DNA of 64,000 nucleotides from HGM12587 sp045128635 (lineage in GTDB: Bacteria > Bacillota > Clostridia > Lachnospirales > Lachnospiraceae): positions 1 through 64,000 of the forward strand of contig JBGVRS010000024.1 in assembly GCA_045128635.1 (NCBI GenBank), in the 5' to 3' direction. Below the pieces are notes generated by a model. The model saw nothing but the letters and a program-made list of their open reading frames with translations. It had not been told where the DNA came from and searched no databases. The first letter of the stretch is position 1. Every line of letters begins with the position of its first letter. A program made the position numbers and the translations under genes. Below, one piece after another: positions 32,856 to 41,964 of the stretch.

Positions 32856-33469
32856 TTTCATTTTTAAAGGGTTATATTGAAGAGAAAAGTGAAAAAAGCA
32901 TTTTTTTGGATGTGAACGGTGTGGGTTATGAAGTTTATATGCCTACAGGCAGTGCATCTCAGCTTCCGTCCGTCGGGGAAGAAGTAAAGATTCATACCTA
33001 TCTGCAGATCAGTGAAAATGGAATCGGTCTTTATGGATTTCTTACGAAAGATGAACTGAATGTATTTAAATTACTGATTACAGTAAATGGAATCGGACCA
33101 AAAGGTGCGGTGGGGATTTTATCAGCACTTTCTGCGAATGAGCTTCGTTTGGCAGTTCTGTCAGATGATGATAAGGCGATTGCAAAAGCGCCGGGAATTG
33201 GTGCAAAAACTGCGAAAAAGCTGATTTTAGAGCTGAAAGATAAGTTCCATTTAGAAGATGCACTGGAAGAATTCGCAGAACCTGCTAAAGTACAGCATAC
33301 TGGTAAAAATGATATGAATGATGCCCATCTGGAAGCCGTGCAGGCACTGGTGGCTCTTGGATATTCCAATTCGGATGCTTTAAAAGCTGTAAAACTTGCA
33401 GATACAGGCGCAGCAGCAACAACAGAAGATTTATTAAAATCTGCATTGAAACAGTTGGCATTTTTATAA
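32852..33469 (+). CDS. ruvA: Holliday junction branch migration protein RuvA
   Basis: A 205-aa protein. The OB-fold start MISFLKGYIEEKSEKSIFLDVNGVGYEV, the two helix-hairpin-helix motifs (LITVNGIGPKGAVGIL and AKAPGIGAKTAKKLILELKDK) and the C-terminal UBA-like domain III (EAVQALVALGYSNSDALKAV) are all present. It binds four-way junctions and loads RuvB. The ATG overlaps the rnfD stop; ruvB follows. Confidence 0.96.
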   Translation: MISFLKGYIEEKSEKSIFLDVNGVGYEVYMPTGSASQLPSVGEEVKIHTYLQISENGIGLYGFLTKDELNVFKLLITVNGIGPKGAVGILSALSANELRLAVLSDDDKAIAKAPGIGAKTAKKLILELKDKFHLEDALEEFAEPAKVQHTGKNDMNDAHLEAVQALVALGYSNSDALKAVKLADTGAAATTEDLLKSALKQLAFL

Positions 33470-33501
33470 ACTAAAATTTGATTTTTTCAGGAACAACATA
33501 T

Positions 33502-34500
33502 ATGAAAAAAAGAATTATGACAGCAGAAATGGCCGTAGAAGACAGCAGAATCGAAACGTCTTTGCGACCATTGTCTTTAAAAGAATATATCGGACAGGAA
33601 AAAGCGAAAGAACATTTGCGGATTTATATTGATGCGGCAAAAGCAAGAGGAGAATCCTTAGACCATGTGCTGTTCTATGGACCTCCAGGGCTTGGCAAGA
33701 CCACACTGGCAGGTATTATTGCCAATGAAATGGGCGTCAATATGAAAGTAACCAGTGGTCCGGCCATTGAAAAGCCGGGAGAAATGGCTGCAATCCTGAA
33801 TAACCTTCAGGAAGGTGATGTTCTTTTCATTGACGAAATACACAGATTAAATCGTCAGGTGGAAGAGGTTCTGTATCCTGCTATGGAAGATTTCGCAATT
33901 GACATCATGATCGGAAAGGGTGCAACAGCCCGTTCCATTCGCCTGGATCTTCCACATTTTACACTGGTTGGGGCAACCACCAGAGCGGGACTTCTTACAG
34001 CACCGCTTCGTGACCGTTTCGGGGTAGTTCATCATCTGGAATTTTACACACCGGAAGAATTGCAGACCATCATTGAGCGTTCGGCAAATGTTTTAGGAGT
34101 AGAAATTGACAGCAAGGGTGCTTATGCCATGGCAAGACGCAGTCGTGGGACTCCAAGACTTGCCAACAGACTTTTAAAACGAGTGCGTGATTTTGCTCAG
34201 GTAAAATATGACGGAGTCATCACGGAAGAAGTGGCAAATTATGCTCTGGATTTACTGGATGTGGATAAATATGGCCTGGAACAGTTAGACAGAACCATTT
34301 TACTTACAATTATCGAAAAATTCTCAGGCGGACCGGTAGGACTTGATACGCTTTCAGCTGCTATCGGAGAAGATTCAGGTACCTTAGAGGATGTTTACGA
34401 ACCATATTTGATTAAAAACGGATTTTTAAATCGTACGCCAAAAGGAAGAGTGGCGACGGATTTTGCATATAGACATTTGGGTATCCCAAAGGAAGAGTGA
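33502..34500 (+). CDS. ruvB: Holliday junction branch migration helicase RuvB
   Basis: A 332-aa AAA+ motor. Walker A GPPGLGKTT, Walker B FIDEIHRLNR, sensor VGATTRAG and the arginine-finger region APLRDRFG are seen, with the C-terminal winged helix ending FLNRTPKGRVATDFAYRHLG. I chose ATG 33502 because CAGGAA lies about 9 bases upstream; another ATG at 33517 is possible and an upstream ATT is not needed. It pulls DNA through RuvA-bound junctions. Confidence 0.95.
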   Translation: MKKRIMTAEMAVEDSRIETSLRPLSLKEYIGQEKAKEHLRIYIDAAKARGESLDHVLFYGPPGLGKTTLAGIIANEMGVNMKVTSGPAIEKPGEMAAILNNLQEGDVLFIDEIHRLNRQVEEVLYPAMEDFAIDIMIGKGATARSIRLDLPHFTLVGATTRAGLLTAPLRDRFGVVHHLEFYTPEELQTIIERSANVLGVEIDSKGAYAMARRSRGTPRLANRLLKRVRDFAQVKYDGVITEEVANYALDLLDVDKYGLEQLDRTILLTIIEKFSGGPVGLDTLSAAIGEDSGTLEDVYEPYLIKNGFLNRTPKGRVATDFAYRHLGIPKEE

Positions 34501-34510
34501 GGAAGAAAAC

Positions 34511-34852
34511 ATGGCAAAAAATGTGACGGAAGTAGTCATCGCCGGTAAAATCATTTCGATTTCAGGTGAAGAAGACGCTGGATATATGACTGAGGTTGCA
34601 GCATTTATCAATGATAAATTGCTGGAACTGCAGAAAACTGAAAATTATGGAAGATTATCAGCAGAACATAAACAGATTCTTCTGGGCATGAACCTTGCTG
34701 ATGAGTATTTTCGTGAAAAGAAGAAGAATCAGATTTTAGAATCTGAACTGGAATTAAAAGACAAAGAATTGTACGGCTTAAAACATGAACTGATTAACTT
34801 GCAGCTTGATTTAGAAAAGCTTCAGAAAGAAAAATCAAAGGTAAAATCATGA
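34511..34852 (+). CDS. zapA: cell division protein ZapA
   Basis: A 113-aa FtsZ-ring associated protein. The N-terminal globular domain (VVIAGKIISISGEEDAGYMTEVAAFINDKL) is followed by a long coiled coil (about residues 50-110, KKKNQILESELELKDKELYGLKHELINLQLDLEKLQK). It cross-links FtsZ filaments. The start ATG follows GAGGAAG. The TGA stop overlaps the ATG of the U32 gene (ATGA). Confidence 0.87.
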   Translation: MAKNVTEVVIAGKIISISGEEDAGYMTEVAAFINDKLLELQKTENYGRLSAEHKQILLGMNLADEYFREKKKNQILESELELKDKELYGLKHELINLQLDLEKLQKEKSKVKS

Positions 34853-37050
34853 GAAAAACGGAACTGTTAGCGCCGGCTGGTTCTTTAGAAAGTTTGAAAG
34901 CAGCGGTAAATGCAGGTGCAGATGCTGTTTATATTGGCGGGACCAGATTTGGAGCAAGAGCTTATGCAAACAACCTGACAGAAGAAGATATGAAATGGGC
35001 AATCGATTATGCCCATTTACATGGTGTGTCTTTGTATATGACAATTAACACACTTTTAAAAGAAAAGGAACTGGAAGAAGAACTTTACGATTATGTGAAA
35101 CCATATTATGAACAGGGACTTGATGCGGTCATCGTACAGGATTTTGGTGTTTTAAAAGCACTTTCTGAATGGTTTCCTGACCTTCCTCTGCATGTGTCTA
35201 CCCAGATGACTGTTACAGGAGCAGAAGGGTTTGAGTTTTTAAAAGACTTTCCAAATGTGACACGTATCGTTACTTCCAGAGAATTATCGCTGGAAGAACT
35301 TCAAAATATTAGAAATACGACAGAATTTGAGATTGAGAGCTTTATTCATGGGGCTCTCTGTTATTGTTATTCGGGACAATGTTTATTCAGCAGTGTTATT
35401 GGAGGTCGAAGCGGCAACAGAGGACGCTGTGCCCAGCCTTGCAGACTGACCTATGATGTACTGGACAACGGAAAATGTATTTCCGGAAAAGATGAGAAAT
35501 ATATTTTAAGTCCGAAAGATATGAATACCCTGGAGATTTTGCCACAGCTTCTGGACATGGGAATTGATTCCCTGAAAATTGAGGGTAGAATGAAACGTCC
35601 GGAATATACAGCCGGTGTTGTCAGCATTTATCGCAAATATATTGACCGATATATGGAATCTGACGGCAAAAACATAAAAATCGAGAAAAAAGATGTTCAG
35701 GATTTAGAAGAACTTTTCAGAAAACGTGGTTACAGTAAAGGATTTTATGTACAGCATAACGGACGAAACATGATGGCATTAAGTGCACCGTCCAATGAAA
35801 AAGAAGAGTCCGAACGCAGCGTTTACATGGATGCCCTTTATGAAAAGTATGTAAATACGCAGAAACAGGAAAAAATTAAGGGAATCTTAGAAGTTTCGAC
35901 AGAAAATCCTATGAAATTGCTGTTACAATGGGGACAGTTAGAGGTAGAAGTGTATGGTCAGACTGCCATGATACCGAAAAACCGTACCATGACAGCAGAG
36001 GATTTTGAAAAACAGCTGCGAAAAACCGGAAATACACCATTTGAATTTGAACAGTTACAGGTGTGTGTGGATGGTGAGGTGTTTGTGCCAAATGGTGCGA
36101 TTAATGAGCTTCGAAGAAATGCACTGGCAGCATTGGAAGAAGCTGTAGTTTCGAAATATCGAAGAACGGCACCGGAAAAACCGGAAAAGAAATCCAGGGA
36201 ACTTATGCAGGCAGAAGTATGGAATCCTGTATTTCATGTATCTGTTGAAACAAAAGAGCAATTGGATGTTGTTTTAAACAATGAATTAGCAGAAAGTATA
36301 TACATTGACAGCAGCTGCATGAGCATGACAGAACTTGCAAAATTTTGTGCGCCTGAAAAGGATAAGAAGATTTTTTATATCTTACCGCCGGTATTTCGTA
36401 TGGAAACTGCAAGGGCATATACAGAAGAATATAAAAAGCTGGGAAATATTTCCTGGACAGGCTTTGTGGTAAAAAATCTGGAAAGCTATCAGTGGCTTTT
36501 GGAAATGAACAGTGAAAAGCCGATAATTATTGATGCGAATCTTTATACCTTTAACGGAAAAGCGAAAGCCTTTTGGAGAAATCAGCCAAATGTATTTTTT
36601 GAAACATTACCGGTGGAATTAAACTCCAAAGAATTAAAACAGCGTGGATGCGAAGGATCAGAACTGATTGTTTATGGTCATTTACCGATGATGATCAGTG
36701 CAGGATGTGTCTATAAATCCTTAAAGCGCTGCAGAAAAGGTGATAAACGTCCATTTGGACCAGACGATTATTATCGCTTAAAAGATCGTAAAAACATGAA
36801 ATTTGCGGTAAAACCGGTATGTCGGGAATGTTATAACATCATTTATAACAGTCAGCCACTGAGTCTTTTGAATTTAAGAAATCAGGTGGCAGGGTTAAAT
36901 CCGGCATCTGTAAGACTTAATTTTACACTGGAGAATGCTTTGCAGACTAAAAAAGTTTTGGAAAGCTTTGAGAAAAATTATTGTAAAAATGTTCCTGTAG
37001 AAGACTTTGCAGACTTTACAAGAGGACATTTTAAACGAGGAGTAGAATAA
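34849..37050 (+). CDS. peptidase U32-family protein (RlhA/TrhP-like) with DUF3656 extension
   Basis: A 733-aa protein. The N-terminal TIM-barrel-like U32 part has ELLAPAGSLESLKAAVNAGADAVYIG, the cysteine motif CYCYSGQCLFSSVIGGRSGNRGRCAQPCR, and GIDSLKIEGRMKRPEY. A long C-terminal part (about 400-733) fits DUF3656 and ends in another Cys pair (VKPVCRECYNI). Despite the name, studied members hydroxylate RNA: RlhA acts on 23S rRNA C2501, TrhP on tRNA U34, with prephenate and an Fe-S cluster. Four cysteines fit a cluster. Coupled to zapA by ATGA. The RNA target here is not known. Confidence 0.85.
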   Translation: MRKTELLAPAGSLESLKAAVNAGADAVYIGGTRFGARAYANNLTEEDMKWAIDYAHLHGVSLYMTINTLLKEKELEEELYDYVKPYYEQGLDAVIVQDFGVLKALSEWFPDLPLHVSTQMTVTGAEGFEFLKDFPNVTRIVTSRELSLEELQNIRNTTEFEIESFIHGALCYCYSGQCLFSSVIGGRSGNRGRCAQPCRLTYDVLDNGKCISGKDEKYILSPKDMNTLEILPQLLDMGIDSLKIEGRMKRPEYTAGVVSIYRKYIDRYMESDGKNIKIEKKDVQDLEELFRKRGYSKGFYVQHNGRNMMALSAPSNEKEESERSVYMDALYEKYVNTQKQEKIKGILEVSTENPMKLLLQWGQLEVEVYGQTAMIPKNRTMTAEDFEKQLRKTGNTPFEFEQLQVCVDGEVFVPNGAINELRRNALAALEEAVVSKYRRTAPEKPEKKSRELMQAEVWNPVFHVSVETKEQLDVVLNNELAESIYIDSSCMSMTELAKFCAPEKDKKIFYILPPVFRMETARAYTEEYKKLGNISWTGFVVKNLESYQWLLEMNSEKPIIIDANLYTFNGKAKAFWRNQPNVFFETLPVELNSKELKQRGCEGSELIVYGHLPMMISAGCVYKSLKRCRKGDKRPFGPDDYYRLKDRKNMKFAVKPVCRECYNIIYNSQPLSLLNLRNQVAGLNPASVRLNFTLENALQTKKVLESFEKNYCKNVPVEDFADFTRGHFKRGVE

Positions 37051-37051
37051 C

Positions 37052-38437
37052 GTGACGAATCTGATTGTAGAATTGTCCAAATATGCCTTAATTTTATTGA
37101 TGGCATTATATACGTGCATGACATTTGTGTCATTTAAGATGAAGACAAGAAAATCATCGGATTTCATTTTGGCAGAAATGACATTTATCATGCTGCTGCT
37201 GCAGTTCGTAGCCTACCTTGTGCTTTATTTGAAGTTGGGCGAAAACGAAGATTTGATTTATTACTACGGATTTCAGGCGCTGTTCATGGTGCTGATTACG
37301 ATTCTATGGAGATTGTTTTATAAAGATATTCACAGCACAGTACTGTCGAATATGTGTATGATGATTACGATCGGTTTTATCATGCTGACACGAATAGATA
37401 CGAAACAGTCGGTAAAGCAGTTTAAAATCGTCATTATTGCAATGATTGTCAGTATGCTTGTGCCGGTCATCATTCGAAAGTGGAAGAGCATCTGTAAGTT
37501 TGATACCCTGTACGGAATTGTGGGCATTTTAATGCTTGGAGTTGTACTGGTAATGAGTGCAACCACTTATGGGGCAAACATTTCATTTACCATTGCGGGT
37601 ATTACATTACAGCCGTCGGAATTTGTCAAAATATTGTTTGTATTTTATGTGGCAGGCAGATTTGCTCGTTCTACAGAGTTTAAAGATGTGATCGTAACAA
37701 CGATTTTTGCTGCGGCACATGTGATGATTCTGGTTGCATCTACGGACCTTGGAGCTGCTTTGCTGTTCTTTGTAACCTATCTGGTAATGATTTATGTGGC
37801 AACAAAGAAAGCCATTTATTGCGGGCTTGGACTCGGTGCAGGCTGTGTGGCAGGTGTGCTTGCCTATAACCTGTTTTCCCATGTGCAGGTGCGTGTCATG
37901 GCATGGGCTGATCCATGGAGTTGTATTGATAAGGAAGGCTATCAGGTGGCACAGTCCTTATTTGCCATTGGAACAGGCGGATGGATGGGAATGGGACTTG
38001 GACAAGGTCTTCCGTCGAATATTCCTTTTGTTGAAAAAGACTCTATTTTTTCAGCGATTTCCGAGGAATTGGGAGGAATATTCGCCATTTGTGTAATCTT
38101 AATTTGTATGTGTATGTTCCTTTCATTTTTCAACCTTGCAATGAAGGTGAAAAATCAGTTTTATACATATGTGGCCATGGGGCTTGGGACAATGTATGCG
38201 ACGCAGGTGCTTTTAACCATTGGCGGCGTTACAAAATTTATTCCGTTGACCGGAGTTACCTTACCGCTGGTTAGTTATGGCGGCAGTTCGATGTTATCAA
38301 CATTAATAATCTTGGGGATTATTCAGGGAATCAGCCTGATCATCCACGATGAGGAGCGAGAAGTTGAGAGAGAAAGAAATCGACTTGAACGAGAAAAACA
38401 AAAAAAAGCAAGAGAAAAAGAAAAACAAAAAGCCTAA
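37052..38437 (+). CDS. SEDS-family glycosyltransferase FtsW/RodA
   Basis: A 461-aa membrane protein with ten or more hydrophobic segments. It polymerises peptidoglycan glycan chains with a partner class B PBP. GITLQPSEFVKILFVFYVAG, ASTDLGAALLFFVTYLVMIY and FIPLTGVTLPLVSYGGSSML are family signatures, and SAISEELGGIFAI matches the conserved loop. Start is a GTG with GGAGTAGA before it. The C-terminal tail is unusually charged (EREVERERNRLEREKQKKAR). The last 74 bases are shared with the next gene in another frame. Pairing with a PBP resembles the RodA-PbpA arrangement of other Gram-positives. Confidence 0.9.
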   Translation: MTNLIVELSKYALILLMALYTCMTFVSFKMKTRKSSDFILAEMTFIMLLLQFVAYLVLYLKLGENEDLIYYYGFQALFMVLITILWRLFYKDIHSTVLSNMCMMITIGFIMLTRIDTKQSVKQFKIVIIAMIVSMLVPVIIRKWKSICKFDTLYGIVGILMLGVVLVMSATTYGANISFTIAGITLQPSEFVKILFVFYVAGRFARSTEFKDVIVTTIFAAAHVMILVASTDLGAALLFFVTYLVMIYVATKKAIYCGLGLGAGCVAGVLAYNLFSHVQVRVMAWADPWSCIDKEGYQVAQSLFAIGTGGWMGMGLGQGLPSNIPFVEKDSIFSAISEELGGIFAICVILICMCMFLSFFNLAMKVKNQFYTYVAMGLGTMYATQVLLTIGGVTKFIPLTGVTLPLVSYGGSSMLSTLIILGIIQGISLIIHDEEREVERERNRLEREKQKKAREKEKQKA

Positions 38438-39833
38438 AAATCAGGAAATGCTGTATGTGGCCTATGTGTTTCTGGGAATATTTATTTGCATGATCGGATA
38501 TTTTATTTATTTTCAGACTATGGTCAGCAGCAATGTGATTACAAGCCCGTATAATAAACGTCAGGACACATTTGCAGACCGTGTGGTACGAGGTGAAATC
38601 AAGTGCAGCAATGGTTTGCCGATTACCTATACCAGTGTAGGAGAAGACGGTACTGAGACAAGAATTTATCCTCAGGAGAGAATGTTTGCCCATGTAGGTG
38701 GATATGCTTCCCATGGAAAGACGGGAATCGAGCTTTTGGGGAATTATCAGTTGTTAAGTTCTCATGCATATTTTCTGGAACGATTTGTAAATGAAGTGCA
38801 GGAACAGAAAAATATTGGAGATAATGTAATTACAACCCTGGACTATGAACTTCAAAAAACGGCTTATGAAGCGTTGGCAGATTATAGGGGAACCGTCATA
38901 GCATTGGAACCTTCTACCGGAAAAGTACTTGCCATGGTATCGAAACCGGATTATAACCCAAATGAAATTGAGGCAAACTGGAAGGATATTTCAGGCAGCA
39001 GCAGTAGTGTGCTGTTAAACAGAGCTACTCAAGGATTATATCCACCGGGTTCAACTTTTAAAATTTTGACTCTTTTGGAATATATGCGGGAAGGTAATGA
39101 TCTGGAAAACTGGACCTATGAATGTGACGGCAGTTATGAAGCGGATGGAGTTACCATCAATTGTTATCATGGAAAAAGTCATGGTACAGTTGATTTGAAA
39201 ACTGCTTTTGCAAAATCCTGTAACGGTGCATTTGCAAAAATGGGTATGGAAATCGATAATATTGAGTTTATGCATACCTGCAATAAGCTGTTGTTTAATA
39301 CAGATCTTCCAATTGATTTACCATTTAAACAAAGCTCTGTAATTTTAGATGAAGATTCAGACACTGGAACAGTGATGCAGACTGCAATCGGTCAGGCTAC
39401 TACAGAGGTGACACCAATGCATATGGCAATGATCACGGCAGCAATTGCAAATGGCGGAAATTTGATGGAACCGTATTTGATTGATTCTATTGAAAATTAT
39501 ACCGGCGAACAGGTGAAAAAATATATGCCGTCTTCTTATGGCAAGCTGATGACTGCCGAGGAAGCAGCACTTTTGACTGATTATATGACAGAAACAGTAC
39601 TTTCCGGTACTGCAGCCAAGCTGCAGAGTGAGGTTTACACCGCGGCTGGAAAAACAGGTACTGCAGAGTATACAACAGATAAAAATAAGAGCCATGCATG
39701 GTTTGTTGGATTTTCAAATGTGGCAGATCCAGACCTTGTGGTATGTGTCATTGTTGAGGGCGCAGGCGCCGGCAGTGATTATGCAGTGCCGATTGCAAAA
39801 AGAATGTTTGATACTTATTATGTTAACAATTAA
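38364..39833 (+). CDS. class B penicillin-binding transpeptidase
   Basis: A 489-aa transpeptidase that crosslinks peptidoglycan. A very basic cytoplasmic start is followed by one membrane anchor (YVAYVFLGIFICMIGYFIYF), a short pedestal domain, and a transpeptidase domain with STFK (active Ser), SCN as SxN, and KTGTAEY. The start is uncertain: TTG 38364 has GAGGAG seven bases upstream, ATG 38349 has no ribosome-binding site, and ATG 38448 would remove the basic tail and avoid the overlap with the SEDS gene. The pair with the FtsW/RodA gene is expected from the known SEDS-bPBP complexes. It resembles M. tuberculosis PbpA in layout. Confidence 0.9.
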   Translation: MREKEIDLNEKNKKKQEKKKNKKPKNQEMLYVAYVFLGIFICMIGYFIYFQTMVSSNVITSPYNKRQDTFADRVVRGEIKCSNGLPITYTSVGEDGTETRIYPQERMFAHVGGYASHGKTGIELLGNYQLLSSHAYFLERFVNEVQEQKNIGDNVITTLDYELQKTAYEALADYRGTVIALEPSTGKVLAMVSKPDYNPNEIEANWKDISGSSSSVLLNRATQGLYPPGSTFKILTLLEYMREGNDLENWTYECDGSYEADGVTINCYHGKSHGTVDLKTAFAKSCNGAFAKMGMEIDNIEFMHTCNKLLFNTDLPIDLPFKQSSVILDEDSDTGTVMQTAIGQATTEVTPMHMAMITAAIANGGNLMEPYLIDSIENYTGEQVKKYMPSSYGKLMTAEEAALLTDYMTETVLSGTAAKLQSEVYTAAGKTGTAEYTTDKNKSHAWFVGFSNVADPDLVVCVIVEGAGAGSDYAVPIAKRMFDTYYVNN

Positions 39834-39859
39834 TTCATAATGTTTTCATCATCAAATTG

Positions 39860-39888
39860 TTGTATATAAGTAGAAAATTTGCTATAAT
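39860..39888 (+). promoter_or_regulatory. promoter of the Nudix gene
   Basis: TTGTAT (39860-39865) and a perfect TATAAT (39883-39888) are 17 bases apart, with TGC just before the -10 (extended -10). Confidence 0.72.
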
Positions 39889-39936
39889 GTCATCAGGTCT
39901 TGAAAAGACACACCAGCATGCATAGGAGGAATTGCA

Positions 39937-40389
39937 ATGATTGAAGCAACTAGTTGCGGCGGTGTGGTAATATTTCGAGGTAAAATCCTTCTTTTGTATA
40001 AAAATTATAAAAATAAGTATGAAGGATGGGTATTACCCAAGGGAACTGTAGAGGCAGGAGAAGATTATAAACAGACTGCCACAAGAGAGGTTCTCGAAGA
40101 AGCGGGAGTAAATGCTTCGATTATCAAGTATATCGGAAAGAGCCAGTATTCCTTCCATATACCTGAAGATACCGTGGAAAAAGACGTACATTGGTACCTG
40201 ATGATGTCGGATAGCTATTACAGCAAACCACAGCGTGAAGAGTATTTTGTGGATTCCGGCTATTACAAATACCATGAAGCCTATCATCTTCTGAAATTTG
40301 CCAATGAAAAGCAGATTTTGGAAAATGCATATCAGGAATACATGGATTTAAAAAAAGCCAATCTGTGGGGTACAAAGAAGTACTTTTAA
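39937..40389 (+). CDS. Nudix hydrolase
   Basis: A 150-aa hydrolase with the complete Nudix box GTVEAGEDYKQTATREVLEEAG (split: G, five residues, E, seven residues, REVLEEAG). It opens ATSCGGVVIFRGKILLLYKN. Nudix enzymes cut nucleoside diphosphates linked to other groups, such as 8-oxo-dGTP, ADP-ribose or Ap4A; the form is closest to MutT/Ap4A-type small members but the substrate cannot be told. It has a good promoter and AGGAGG before the start, and a hairpin follows. Confidence 0.92.
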   Translation: MIEATSCGGVVIFRGKILLLYKNYKNKYEGWVLPKGTVEAGEDYKQTATREVLEEAGVNASIIKYIGKSQYSFHIPEDTVEKDVHWYLMMSDSYYSKPQREEYFVDSGYYKYHEAYHLLKFANEKQILENAYQEYMDLKKANLWGTKKYF

Positions 40390-40418
40390 ATTTGATTTAA
40401 GAGTAAGTTGAAAAAAAG

Positions 40419-40465
40419 GAATTGTTTTTTGCAAATTATATTTGTAACAAAACAATTCTATTTTT
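40419..40465 (+). terminator. terminator of the Nudix gene
   Basis: GAATTGTTTT (40419-40428) pairs with AAAACAATTC (40449-40458). An inner stem CAAAT/ATTTG (40432-40444) stabilises the loop. TATTTTT follows. Confidence 0.75.
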
Positions 40466-40483
40466 CAATATAGGAGGAGTTTT

Positions 40484-40798
40484 ATGCGATTGGCAGAAAA
40501 TCTTTATACAACTGAAAAAACAAAAAAGATGCTGCCGCGTATTATGCATAAAATACGAACCAGGAGACTGCAGCCAGGAATCTGGCTGATTACCATTGCT
40601 TCCAATGAGAAGAATCTTCTGGATATGTTTCAAAGCATCTATTATATGCAGCCTATGTTTGCACACTTAAATCCGGATATTGTAGGAATTGCAGAAAGTG
40701 AAGATGCTGCCAAAGAATTGCTGATTCGAATGACAGAAGATATGTACAGAGAAACCGGAAATTTTGATGTAAGAACCTATTTTAGATTTCAGGAGTAG
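40484..40798 (+). CDS. conserved protein of unknown function, 104 aa
   Basis: A small soluble basic protein with a strong AGGAGG ribosome-binding site. Features seen are a basic segment TKKMLPRIMHKIRTRRLQPG, a hydrophobic strand IWLITIASNEKNLLDMF, and VGIAESEDAAKELLIRMTEDMYRETG, an alternating helix-strand pattern that suggests a compact alpha/beta fold. It lies ahead of ytfI and ytfJ homologs and may share their transcript (9 bases to the next gene). I do not recognise the family. Confidence 0.72.
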   Translation: MRLAENLYTTEKTKKMLPRIMHKIRTRRLQPGIWLITIASNEKNLLDMFQSIYYMQPMFAHLNPDIVGIAESEDAAKELLIRMTEDMYRETGNFDVRTYFRFQE

Positions 40799-40807
40799 TT
40801 TTTATCT

Positions 40808-41065
40808 ATGCTGGAGATAATTTTAACGATTTTAAAATTTGCCGGAATCGGCGTTGGGATTCTCCTTGCGATTGTACTGATTTTATTGCTTCTTGTTCTT
40901 TTGGTACCGATTCGGTATGACATTGAAGGGGAAAATAAGGAAAAGCTGCAAGCGAAAGGAAAAGTACACTGGCTTTTTCATATCGTTTCATTTCAGGTAA
41001 GTTATGAAAATGACGAGATGAAAATGGTTGCACGTATTTTTGGAGTGCCTGTATGGAAAAAATAA
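40808..41065 (+). CDS. ytfI: YtfI-like (DUF2953) protein, N-terminal part, 85 aa
   Basis: The first half of what looks like one DUF2953 protein. One membrane segment covers about residues 8-36 (FAGIGVGILLAIVLILLLLVLLV), followed by the typical PIRYDIEG and KVHWLFHIVSFQVSYEN. It stops at TAA in a run of six A (TGG AAA AAA TAA). The remaining domain continues in the -1 frame from 41053. The neighbour ytfJ/gerW is the same as in Bacillus, where ytfI and ytfJ are adjacent. Start is ATG 40808 with AGGAGTAG upstream. Confidence 0.65.
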   Translation: MLEIILTILKFAGIGVGILLAIVLILLLLVLLVPIRYDIEGENKEKLQAKGKVHWLFHIVSFQVSYENDEMKMVARIFGVPVWKK

Positions 41066-41514
41066 AAGCAATCATAGAAAAAGTGAAATGTACATTTCAA
41101 AATATCTGTGATACCATTAAAAAGATAAAGACAGAGTATGATTTTTACAAAGGATTGTGGGATCGTCCGGAAGGAAAGGCAGCAGTCAAAAATGTATTTG
41201 GTCAAACCTGGTATTTGTTAAAAAAAGTGAAACCATCAAAAATCGAAGGTGATATTGTTTTTGGAACGGGAGATCCTGCTACCACAGGACAAGCTATAGG
41301 AGCCATAGCGGCTGTATATGGATTCTTTCCGGAAAAGCTTCACATTACACCAGATTTTGAAGAACAGAGATATGAAGGAAATCTCCATGTGAAAGGGAAA
41401 CTTAGACTTATTCATGTGGTAATCATTGCAGTGAAATTAATTGCAGATAGAAATTTCAGATATGTTGTAAAGAAAGTATTAGCCAAGGAGGGTGCAAAGA
41501 ATGAACAACAATAA
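41053..41514 (+). CDS. ytfI: YtfI-like (DUF2953) protein, C-terminal part, 153 aa
   Basis: This frame holds the DUF2953 domain proper (VFGQTWYLLKKVKPSKIEGDIVFGTGDPATTGQAIG, then ITPDFEEQRYEGNLHVKGKLRLIHV). Its ATG overlaps the previous frame by 13 bases and has no independent ribosome-binding site apart from upstream purines. One extra A in the run at 41056-41061 would join the two halves into a protein of about 235 aa, the usual family length. Either a frameshift mutation, slippage on the A-run, or coupled translation could explain it. The function of YtfI is not established, though it goes with spore protein YtfJ. Confidence 0.7.
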   Translation: MEKIKAIIEKVKCTFQNICDTIKKIKTEYDFYKGLWDRPEGKAAVKNVFGQTWYLLKKVKPSKIEGDIVFGTGDPATTGQAIGAIAAVYGFFPEKLHITPDFEEQRYEGNLHVKGKLRLIHVVIIAVKLIADRNFRYVVKKVLAKEGAKNEQQ

Positions 41515-41905
41515 CACATTTGAAAAAACAGTCGAATCTTTATTTAAAGGAATGGACGGTTTTATAACAACAAAAACAGTCGTAGGAGATGCGATTCACA
41601 TTGGTGATACAATCATTTTGCCATTGGTTGATGTTTCTTTTGGTGTAGGTGCAGGTGCATTTTCCGGTGAAAAGAAAAATAATGCCGGAGGCGGAATGGG
41701 TGGAAAGATCACACCATGTTCTATCCTTGTAATGCAGAATGGTACAACAAAACTGATTAATGTAAAGAATCAGGATGCCATGACAAAAGTATTGGATATG
41801 GTTCCGGATATTATTAATAAATTTACAGCCGGAAAAGAAGAAACACCTGTTGCAGATGCGGTAGAAGTAGAAGTAAAAAAACAGGAAGCAAACTTGGCAG
41901 AGTAG
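41501..41905 (+). CDS. ytfJ: GerW/YtfJ-family sporulation protein
   Basis: A 134-aa spore protein. DAIHIGDTIILPLVDVSFGVGAGAF and GGGMGGKITPCSILVM are characteristic, and VLDMVPDIINKF closes the fold. In Bacillus YtfJ (GerW) is a sigma-F forespore protein needed for normal L-alanine germination. I chose ATG 41501, which follows AAGGAGGG; it overlaps the end of ytfI by 14 bases. A short Glu/Val-rich tail follows the domain. Confidence 0.92.
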   Translation: MNNNNTFEKTVESLFKGMDGFITTKTVVGDAIHIGDTIILPLVDVSFGVGAGAFSGEKKNNAGGGMGGKITPCSILVMQNGTTKLINVKNQDAMTKVLDMVPDIINKFTAGKEETPVADAVEVEVKKQEANLAE

Positions 41906-41964
41906 CAGATAGATGGAACATTCGTAGTTCCGCTCGCATATGATAAAGAAAAAGGGAGTGCAGC

